From contig DIEM01000001.1 in NCBI GenBank assembly GCA_002418625.1, positions 1-5,033 on the forward strand: a stretch of DNA of 5,033 bases, given 5' to 3'. The notes beneath the pieces were generated by a model that saw nothing but the letters and a program-made list of their open reading frames with translations, had not been told where the DNA came from and ran no database searches. This stretch comes from Firmicutes bacterium UBA5774. Lineage in GTDB: Bacteria > Bacillota > Clostridia > Peptostreptococcales > Anaerovoracaceae. Made by a program: the position numbers and the translations under genes. Shown in pieces: positions 1 through 5,033 of the stretch (the stretch's first letter is position 1; the number at the start of each line of letters is the position of its first letter).

Positions 1-238
1 GACCAATGGACATAAATACGACAGCCATCCCCGTATCCTGGCACATCGGTATCTGTTTTTCGTTTGCCGTCTCCGCATTCTTCAAAAGATCGCAAAGCAC
101 ACTTTCCGCGAGCGGCGTGTCCTCATGTCCCGCGGCCGTTTCTATAGCCTTTCTCAGGTCGCCGCTCATGAAGTAATTCATTTTAATGAACATCTCCCGG
201 ATCTGATTCCTGATCAGCTCCACATCAAGTTCCCTCAT
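1..238 (-). CDS. fumA: Fumarate hydratase class I, alpha subunit (N-terminal part, runs off left edge)
   Basis: Only the first 79 codons are present; the frame is open to the window edge. The protein begins MRELDVELIRNQIREMF and contains the signature KQIPMCQDTGMAVVF at residues 61-75. In the tartrate/fumarate Fe-S hydro-lyase family the cysteine of the CQDTG motif (Cys66 here) is a ligand of the catalytic [4Fe-4S] cluster. The family interconverts fumarate and L-malate in the cytoplasm, and in anaerobes it often works as separate alpha and beta subunits, so a beta-subunit gene may follow beyond the left edge. The ATG start is well supported: AGGAGGT lies 4 bases upstream, and the N-terminal helix region before CQDTG has the length usual for stand-alone alpha subunits. 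L(+)-tartrate dehydratase alpha (TtdA) is in the same family and cannot be excluded from this fragment, so the symbol is by family only. Confidence 0.9.
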   Translation of the reverse strand, partial: MRELDVELIRNQIREMFIKMNYFMSGDLRKAIETAAGHEDTPLAESVLCDLLKNAETANEKQIPMCQDTGMAVVFMSIG

Positions 239-242
239 TGTT

Positions 243-249
243 ACCTCCT
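243..249 (-). promoter_or_regulatory. Shine-Dalgarno site of the fumarate hydratase gene
   Basis: Read on the minus strand, AGGAGGT is followed by AACA and the ATG at 238. It is a near-perfect complement to the 16S rRNA 3' end and fixes the start codon. It begins only 7 bases after the foot of the hairpin at 257-285, so that structure sits just upstream of where the ribosome would load. Confidence 0.85.
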
Positions 250-250
250 A

Positions 251-285
251 TAAAACAACGCAGGGGAAGCATGTTCCCCTGCGTT
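251..285 (-). terminator. Rho-independent terminator-like hairpin between ftsH and the fumarate hydratase gene
   Basis: Positions 257-268 (AACGCAGGGGAA) pair perfectly with 274-285 (TTCCCCTGCGTT), giving a 12-bp stem with a 5-base loop. On the minus strand the stem begins 4 bases after the ftsH stop codon and is followed by GTTTTAT, a short U run at 251-255. Position and shape fit an intrinsic terminator for the ftsH transcript. The U run is short and interrupted, so termination may be partial, and the structure could instead be an mRNA-protecting or processing hairpin. Confidence 0.65.
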
Positions 286-289
286 CAAT

Positions 290-2374
290 TCACTCTTTCT
301 CCCGGATGACCTTGGCCTTGACTGTTTCATTCCCGGCAGGAGCGGCATCGCCGCGCGCAGCCGGAACATCCGCCCGCAAGGGTTCGATCTCCTCAGCCGC
401 TTCCGCGTTCTCCGCCATGGTGAGCATATCCTTCTTCTCCGGAGCCGCCAATGCTTCGATCGCGTCGACCGGCGTCAACGGCTCAAGCTTTTCGCGCTTT
501 GAGACTTTCTTTTTCTTGGGGGTTTCCATATCCTTGACTTCCGTGACGATCTCCTGCTCTGTCTTTTCCCCTGTAAAAAGTGCTTCGAATTGATCCGCAT
601 CAAGCGTTTCGACATCGAGCAGGGTTTCCGCTATCAGATGCAGCTTGTCCATGTTGTCGGTCAGGATCTGTTCCGCCCTGTTAAATGCGGCTTCCACCAT
701 CGCCTTGATTTCGAGGTCTATTTCCGCGGCGATCTCTTCCGAGTAGTTCTTCTTGGAAGAAAAATCCTTGCCGAGGAATACTTCTTCGGATGTGGCGTAA
801 TTGATGGGTCCGATCCTGTCACTCATGCCGTATTTTGTAACCATGGCCCTGGCGATATTCGTCGCTCGCTCAAGATCGTTGCTTGCGCCGGTGCTGATAT
901 CATGCAGCACCAGTTTTTCAGCGACCCTGCCGCCGAGCAGATGGATGATCTGTTCTTCCATCTCAGTTTTCGTCACATACATCTTGTCTTCTTTTGGCAG
1001 CATCATGGTAAATCCGCCGGCCAGTCCTCTGGGTATGATGGTGACCTGATGGACGGGATCGCTGTGAGTCAGCATCCTTGCGACGAGCGCATGGCCCGCC
1101 TCGTGGAATGCCGTGAGCCTCCTGGTCTTTTCGGTCAGGACGCGGCTCTTCTTCTCCGGCCCCGCGATCACTTTCGTGATAGCTTCCTCTATAGTATCCA
1201 TGTCGATTTTTTTCTTGTTCTTTCGCGCCGTAAGGATCGCCGCTTCATTAAGAAGGTTTTCTATGTCCGCAGGCGTGAAGCCCGGAGTCCTTCTAGCCAG
1301 CACTTTACCGTCTACGCCGGCTGCCAGCGGCTTGTTCTTGGAATGTACGTTGAAGATCTCTTCCCTGCCCTTGACATCCGGTATGCCGATGACGACCTGC
1401 CTGTCGAACCGGCCCGGTCTCAGGAGCGCCGAATCGAGGATATCAGGTCTGTTGGTCGCGGCCAATATGATGATGCCCTCATTGACACCGAAGCCGTCCA
1501 TTTCAACGAGCAGCTGGTTCAGCGTCTGTTCTCTCTCATCATGGCCGCCGCCGAGTCCGGCTCCTCTTTTTCTGCCTACAGCATCGATCTCATCTATGAA
1601 TATAATGCACGGGGCGCTTTTCTTTGCCTGCTCGAACAGATCCCTGACCCTGGAGGCACCGACCCCGACGAACATTTCAACAAAATCGGATCCGCTGATG
1701 CTGAAAAACGGTACGCCGGCTTCCCCTGCGGCCGCTTTCGACAAATAGGTCTTTCCTGTGCCCGGAGGGCCTACCAGCAAAATCCCCTTTGGGATCCTCG
1801 CGCCAAGATCGATATATTTTTTTGGATGCTTCAGGAAATCAACGACCTCCTGAAGTTCTTCCTTTTCCTCGTCAAGTCCCGCCACTTCGGCAAAGGTGAT
1901 GCGTTTTCCTTCATCATCCTTATGGAGCTTCGCTCTGCTTTTCCCGAATTGCATGACCTTTCCCCCGCCCTGGCTCTGCTGCATGAACATGAACCAGAAA
2001 ACGACAAAAAGAAGAATCATGAAAATAGTCGGAAGCATCGAAACGATCCACGGTGTCTTGACCGGCGCCTGGCTCGTCACTTCCACCTTGCCGGCCTCCA
2101 CCTGCGGCAGTACATATTTCTCGAATATCATGCTGCTTTCTATAATAGACGGCGCATAGGCGTACACTTCCTTGCCGGAAGAGAGCGTGCCGCTCATTTT
2201 CGTATCGACGATCGTAATCGTTTCTATATTCTCATATTTGAGCTGTGTTACAAACTCCGAAAAATCAATGGCTTCGGGAACTTCCTGCGGCTCTCCGTAA
2301 TATAGCCATGCCATCGACAGCACCAGCGCAAATATTATCAAATAAATGCCTATGCTCTTAATATACTTTTTCAA
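290..2374 (-). CDS. ftsH: ATP-dependent zinc metalloprotease FtsH
   Basis: FtsH is a hexameric inner-membrane AAA+ protease that extracts and degrades misassembled membrane proteins and selected cytoplasmic regulators. The 694-residue product shows the full layout: membrane segment 1 at about 8-26, an extracytoplasmic region at 27-108, membrane segment 2 at about 109-131, then the AAA+ module with Walker A GPPGTGKT (202-209), pore loop FVG (235-237), Walker B IIFIDEID (257-264) and the arginine-finger region RPGRFDR (319-325). The M41 protease domain has HEAGH at 424-428, with Asp500 in GASNDLE as the likely third zinc ligand. The start is TTG: an in-frame TGA lies at 2384-2386, no ATG or GTG lies between, and GTGAGG sits 7 bases upstream. 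From about residue 605 there is an Ala/Glu/Lys-rich tail, making the protein longer than the roughly 640 residues of E. coli or B. subtilis FtsH. No key residue is missing. Confidence 0.98.
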   Translation of the reverse strand: MKKYIKSIGIYLIIFALVLSMAWLYYGEPQEVPEAIDFSEFVTQLKYENIETITIVDTKMSGTLSSGKEVYAYAPSIIESSMIFEKYVLPQVEAGKVEVTSQAPVKTPWIVSMLPTIFMILLFVVFWFMFMQQSQGGGKVMQFGKSRAKLHKDDEGKRITFAEVAGLDEEKEELQEVVDFLKHPKKYIDLGARIPKGILLVGPPGTGKTYLSKAAAGEAGVPFFSISGSDFVEMFVGVGASRVRDLFEQAKKSAPCIIFIDEIDAVGRKRGAGLGGGHDEREQTLNQLLVEMDGFGVNEGIIILAATNRPDILDSALLRPGRFDRQVVIGIPDVKGREEIFNVHSKNKPLAAGVDGKVLARRTPGFTPADIENLLNEAAILTARKNKKKIDMDTIEEAITKVIAGPEKKSRVLTEKTRRLTAFHEAGHALVARMLTHSDPVHQVTIIPRGLAGGFTMMLPKEDKMYVTKTEMEEQIIHLLGGRVAEKLVLHDISTGASNDLERATNIARAMVTKYGMSDRIGPINYATSEEVFLGKDFSSKKNYSEEIAAEIDLEIKAMVEAAFNRAEQILTDNMDKLHLIAETLLDVETLDADQFEALFTGEKTEQEIVTEVKDMETPKKKKVSKREKLEPLTPVDAIEALAAPEKKDMLTMAENAEAAEEIEPLRADVPAARGDAAPAGNETVKAKVIREKE

Positions 2375-2381
2375 TAGTATG

Positions 2382-2387
2382 CCTCAC
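2382..2387 (-). promoter_or_regulatory. Shine-Dalgarno site deciding the ftsH TTG start
   Basis: GTGAGG on the minus strand is 7 bases before the TTG at 2374. The TGA inside it (2384-2386) is in frame with ftsH and closes the frame upstream. Together these make TTG the only start that keeps the first membrane segment intact; the next in-frame ATG is residue 21, within that segment. Confidence 0.7.
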
Positions 2388-2420
2388 TTTCTGAACAATT
2401 TCCAATAAGGATATTTAAAT

Positions 2421-2449
2421 ATATTACCATACCGGCTTCTGATATTCAA
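2421..2449 (-). promoter_or_regulatory. Candidate housekeeping-sigma promoter for ftsH
   Basis: On the minus strand TTGAAT (2444-2449) and TAATAT (2421-2426) are separated by exactly 17 bases, and TGG directly precedes the second hexamer, which is the extended -10 arrangement. Each hexamer matches the sigma-70/sigma-A consensus at 4 of 6 positions. The -10 box covers the tilS stop codon (2424-2426). A start about 7 bases downstream would give a leader of roughly 40 bases before the ftsH TTG. AT-rich sequence produces such matches by chance, so this is a candidate only. Confidence 0.4.
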
Positions 2450-3815
2450 GTATCAGAACTCTTTTCGTCTCAGGACCGACCTTATATTTTTCGCTCATCC
2501 GGTATCCCACGACCCAGATGATGTCATTGCCGGCGCAGACTAGCGGTATATTGTCACGCTCCATCCGCGGTATCTTTTCATCGATAAAATAATCCTTGAG
2601 CTTTTTGCTGCCCGACATGCCAAGCGGCGAAAACCTGTCTCCGTCACATCGTGTTCTGACATGCAGCCCGGCTTCCGATCCTGGTATCAAGTCGCAGTCG
2701 AAGCATTTGATGAAATCGGAATCCGTTTTGACCGAAACTTCGTTTCGCTCTGCCACAACTGATTTTAATATACCCGGTTTTTCTCCGGCCAATCCGCGCC
2801 CCACATTCTCAGGCCTTGTTCTTTTTCTGAATTCGACCATACCGTAAGAAATAGCGAGGAAATATCCCCCGGGGAAATCCAGACTTTTTGATGTGTTGCC
2901 TTTAATAACGATTTTCATTGCGGAGGAGAGATGTACAGCCTCAATGTCCTGTATCAGGCCGATCTCGTGAAACAGCCTGGCGACGATCCTCTTGCCGACG
3001 GCCGGGTGCTGTCCGCGCAGTATTTCGCATGGGATGGAGGCAAAGCATTCCGCATTCCGTATATCCGCATGCTCCGCGACGATCTCCATGACTTTCATAT
3101 TTATATAATCGCTGTCCTCGCGTGCGATCCCGGCAAGCCGGCCCAATCCGCGCACGATGTTCTCATTGTAATTTTCAGCAATCAGCGGCAGCAGCTCCAG
3201 CCGAATCCTGTTTCTGGCGTACAGCGGCTGCAAATTGGTCAGGTCCGTTCTGAATGCAAGCCCATGTACCATGCAATACTCCTCGATCTCCTTCCTTGTC
3301 ACATCAAGGAGCGGTCTGATGACCACGCCGTCCCTCACATACCCGATGCCTGAAAGGCCGTCCGTTCCCGTGCCGCGGATGATCCGCATCAGCACGGTTT
3401 CAGCCTGATCGTTCAGATTCTGGGCAATGGCGATCTTTTGGGCCCCCTGCTCGCGGAGCACCTTGAAAAAAGCCTCATACCTCGCTTCCCGTCCTGCCTC
3501 TTCAGAGGTCAGGCCTTTCTGCGCGGCGATTGCGGGAACATCGTATCTGAATACGCTGCAGGGTATCCCGAGGCTTTCACAAAAGGCTTCCGTAAACCGC
3601 TGGTCTTCATCAGCAGCCTCTCCGCGGATCATGTGGTTCACATGGACCGCATGCAGCCGGATATTCAATTCCCGTCGAAGTCCGGCCAAAAAATGAAGAA
3701 GACATACCGAATCCGGGCCGCCTGAAACGCCCGCCACGATACCGTCTCCTTTTTGAATGAGATCATATTCTGCAATGGTCCGTCTTGCTTTGTCGATCAT
3801 TTCCTTGTCAATCAA
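2424..3815 (-). CDS. tilS: tRNA(Ile)-lysidine synthetase TilS
   Basis: TilS uses ATP and lysine to convert C34 of the CAU anticodon of tRNA-Ile2 to lysidine, switching its identity from Met to Ile so that AUA is read correctly. The 463-residue product has the N-type ATP pyrophosphatase P-loop SGGPDS at 31-36, the family block ARYEAF at 111-116, the conserved segment around NDQAETVLMRIIRGTG (135-150), RNRIRLELLP at 201-210, and a C-terminal TilS domain with RTRCDGDRFSPLGM (387-400) and KKLKDYFIDEKIP (404-416). Length fits the long, two-domain form. The furthest start is TTG at 3815, overlapping tatD by 8 bases with no clear Shine-Dalgarno. The alternative is the in-frame ATG at 3800 (residue 6), where AAGGA lies almost touching the ATG, closer than usual. 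Both fit the family's N-terminus, and coupling to tatD translation is likely either way. Residues 131-135 read AQNLN where many homologues have AHHxD. Confidence 0.96.
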   Translation of the reverse strand: MIDKEMIDKARRTIAEYDLIQKGDGIVAGVSGGPDSVCLLHFLAGLRRELNIRLHAVHVNHMIRGEAADEDQRFTEAFCESLGIPCSVFRYDVPAIAAQKGLTSEEAGREARYEAFFKVLREQGAQKIAIAQNLNDQAETVLMRIIRGTGTDGLSGIGYVRDGVVIRPLLDVTRKEIEEYCMVHGLAFRTDLTNLQPLYARNRIRLELLPLIAENYNENIVRGLGRLAGIAREDSDYINMKVMEIVAEHADIRNAECFASIPCEILRGQHPAVGKRIVARLFHEIGLIQDIEAVHLSSAMKIVIKGNTSKSLDFPGGYFLAISYGMVEFRKRTRPENVGRGLAGEKPGILKSVVAERNEVSVKTDSDFIKCFDCDLIPGSEAGLHVRTRCDGDRFSPLGMSGSKKLKDYFIDEKIPRMERDNIPLVCAGNDIIWVVGYRMSEKYKVGPETKRVLILEYQKPVW

Positions 3816-4575
3816 TGCCGAAAAACGCTTTCGCGTTCAGCAGCGTCCTTTCGGCCGCTTCCTCAAATGTGATCCCCTTTATTTCGGCGATCCTGCGCGC
3901 GGTATATTCGACATAACCGGGTTCATTCCGCTTTCCGCGATAAGGCTCCGGCGTCAAATATGGCGCGTCTGTTTCTATAAGTAAATGCTCGATCGGGATG
4001 GCCTCAACCACCTCGACCACCTTATGGGCATTCTTGTAGGTCACCGGCCCGGCGATCGACAGAGTCGCGCCGAGCTTCACATACTGCTCAGCCAGCTCCC
4101 TGCTGCCTGAATAACAATGCATCAGCACTTTTCCGGCAAAAGCCCCTTCCTCCTTCAGGATCTGCATGACTTCTCCGTGGGCGTCCCTGTCGTGGATGAT
4201 GACGGGTTTGCCGATCGAAAGCGCCAGCTGGATCTGCCTTCGGAACCAGTAACGCTGTACGTCCCTTTCCGAATGATCATAATAGAAGTCGAGACCTATT
4301 TCACCGATCGCCATAACTTTCGGCTTTTTGGCCAGTCCCTTAAAAAGAATCATGCTTTCCTCGTCCATCGTCTTTGCGTCGTGCGGATGACACCCAACAG
4401 CCGCGTAGCACCATGGATGAGCCTTCGCGTGCTCCACTGCCATCATCGAGCTTTCGAGGTCAAAACCGACATCCATGACATAAGAGACCTTTGAAGCCTC
4501 GATCCTTTTGAATAATTCCTCTCTATCCTCCGAATACTTCTCAGAGTTCAGATGGGCGTGCGAATCGAACAGCAT
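3808..4575 (-). CDS. tatD: TatD family metal-dependent hydrolase (DNase)
   Basis: TatD proteins are cytoplasmic TIM-barrel metallohydrolases of the amidohydrolase superfamily; characterised members are 3'-5' exonucleases on single-stranded DNA or RNA. All expected metal-site motifs are visible in the 255-residue product: DSHAHL with His6 and His8, GCHPHDA at 61-67, GEIGLDFYY with Glu92, PVIIHDRDAH with His128, LMHCYSGS with His153, and IETDAPYLTP with Asp203. RGKRNEP at 213-219 is the usual family block after it. Length is typical and complete. The ATG at 4575 shares one base with the metG stop (TGATG), and GGAAGGT lies 8 bases upstream, so translation is probably coupled to metG. A tatD gene next to metG is a common arrangement in Bacillota (metS-yabD in B. 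subtilis). The natural substrate cannot be told from sequence. Confidence 0.96.
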   Translation of the reverse strand: MLFDSHAHLNSEKYSEDREELFKRIEASKVSYVMDVGFDLESSMMAVEHAKAHPWCYAAVGCHPHDAKTMDEESMILFKGLAKKPKVMAIGEIGLDFYYDHSERDVQRYWFRRQIQLALSIGKPVIIHDRDAHGEVMQILKEEGAFAGKVLMHCYSGSRELAEQYVKLGATLSIAGPVTYKNAHKVVEVVEAIPIEHLLIETDAPYLTPEPYRGKRNEPGYVEYTARRIAEIKGITFEEAAERTLLNAKAFFGID

Positions 4576-5033
4576 CAGCTCACACCTTCCCCATGCGGTG
4601 CGTCAGTCGTTACAAACTCCAGTCTCTGGCCATTGTCGGCAAACAGGATCATGCCCATGGATTCCTCGCCGCGCAAATTGATCGGCTTCAGATTGGCAAC
4701 GACGATGATCCTCTTCCCAATCATCTGTTCCGGCGTGAAATACTTGGCGACACCGGAAACGATCTGCCTCGTCTCACTGCCGATCCTGACCTGGGATACC
4801 AGCAGTTTATCTGCTTTCGGATGCTTTTTGCATTCCACGATCTCGCCGACTTTCAGATCAAGCTTATCAAAATCATCGATCGTGATCTCAGGCTTTCCCG
4901 GAGTCCGGCTTTCTGCTTCGGCAAAAGGCTGTGGCGCTGATTCCTGCGCCGCTTCCGACATCGCGGCGAGCGCCTCCAATTCCTTGGCGATATCCAGCCT
5001 CGGAAAAATGGCGTCGCCCTTGCAGACAGTGCT
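4575..5033 (-). CDS. metG: Methionyl-tRNA synthetase, C-terminal part with tRNA-binding domain (runs off right edge)
   Basis: The frame is open to the window edge and gives the last 152 residues of a longer protein; the catalytic core lies outside. The fragment begins STVCKGDAIFPRLDIAKE, where GDAIFPRLD matches the end of the MetRS anticodon-binding domain. A 30-residue Ala/Glu/Pro-rich linker follows, then an OB-fold tRNA-binding domain (Trbp111/EMAP-II type) from about fragment residue 50 to the end. Its markers are DLKVGEIVECKKHPKADKLL, RQIVSGVAKY, NLKPINLRGEESMGMIL. In MetRS this domain promotes dimer formation and nonspecific tRNA binding. A TTG at 4979 could be misread as the start of a small stand-alone tRNA-binding protein, but the frame continues upstream with MetRS sequence, so that reading is wrong. 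The stop overlaps the tatD start by one base. Confidence 0.94.
   Translation of the reverse strand, partial: STVCKGDAIFPRLDIAKELEALAAMSEAAQESAPQPFAEAESRTPGKPEITIDDFDKLDLKVGEIVECKKHPKADKLLVSQVRIGSETRQIVSGVAKYFTPEQMIGKRIIVVANLKPINLRGEESMGMILFADNGQRLEFVTTDAPHGEGVS
4584..4590 (-). promoter_or_regulatory. Shine-Dalgarno site of tatD, inside the end of metG
   Basis: GGAAGGT on the minus strand is 8 bases before the tatD ATG and lies within the last codons of metG. It supports the one-base stop/start overlap as the real tatD start. Confidence 0.65.

Noticed and set aside
1113..1748. A 211-codon plus-strand open frame inside ftsH
   Set aside because: It is a shadow of the FtsH AAA+ region with a serine/alanine/leucine-rich translation and no family motif.
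590..2305. A 571-codon plus-strand open frame running antisense to almost all of ftsH
   Set aside because: It is codon-aligned with ftsH, so its lack of stops only means ftsH avoids TTA, CTA and TCA over this stretch. The product shows no recognisable domain, starts at a TTG without a clear ribosome binding site, and ftsH is certain.
2411..2422. Perfect 12-base palindrome ATATTTAAATAT between tilS and ftsH, considered as an operator
   Set aside because: It is purely A+T, lies in an AT-rich gap overlapping a candidate -10 region, and has no matching second copy; palindromes of this kind arise easily by composition.
4117..4494. A 125-codon plus-strand open frame inside tatD
   Set aside because: It lies antisense to a complete and well-conserved tatD; its histidine-rich translation has no recognisable motif.
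4575..4979. A free-standing tRNA-binding protein starting at TTG 4979
   Set aside because: The frame stays open to the window edge and encodes the GDAIFPRLD end of the MetRS anticodon-binding domain upstream, so this is the C-terminus of MetRS.

Overview
The window looks like ordinary core chromosome of a low-to-mid GC Gram-positive anaerobe, most likely Bacillota, class Clostridia. The reasons are the gene set (MetRS with a C-terminal tRNA-binding domain, TatD, TilS, FtsH), strong AGGAGG-type ribosome binding sites, TTG starts, and a class I iron-sulfur fumarate hydratase encoded as a separate alpha subunit. This assignment rests on protein motifs and gene order only; no species can be named from what is visible.

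Every supported gene lies on the minus strand, so transcription runs from high to low coordinates. In that order they are: the 3' end of metG (running off the right edge, stop at 4575), tatD (4575-3808, sharing one base with metG), tilS (3815-2424, overlapping tatD by 8 bases if its TTG start is used), a 49-base gap holding a candidate promoter, ftsH (2374-290), a 51-base gap with a perfect 12-bp hairpin followed by a short U run, and the first 79 codons of a fumarate hydratase alpha subunit (238-1, running off the left edge). There is no gene-free stretch longer than 51 bases.

The first three genes form one tightly coupled translation unit. MetRS charges tRNA-Met and TilS makes lysidine in tRNA-Ile2, so both act on tRNAs with a CAU anticodon; TatD is a metal-dependent nuclease commonly carried next to metG. 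FtsH, the membrane AAA+ protease, follows tilS as in many Bacillota, but the hypoxanthine phosphoribosyltransferase gene (hpt/hprT) found between them in Bacillus subtilis is missing here. The fumarate hydratase gene behind the hairpin is a metabolic gene probably belonging to a following transcription unit or reached by read-through.

I found no evidence of a new biological system, mobile element, CRISPR array or RNA gene. The points worth a second look are small: the hairpin before the fumarate hydratase gene, the candidate ftsH promoter on the tilS stop codon, the absence of hpt, a changed conserved motif in TilS, and a long charged tail on FtsH.
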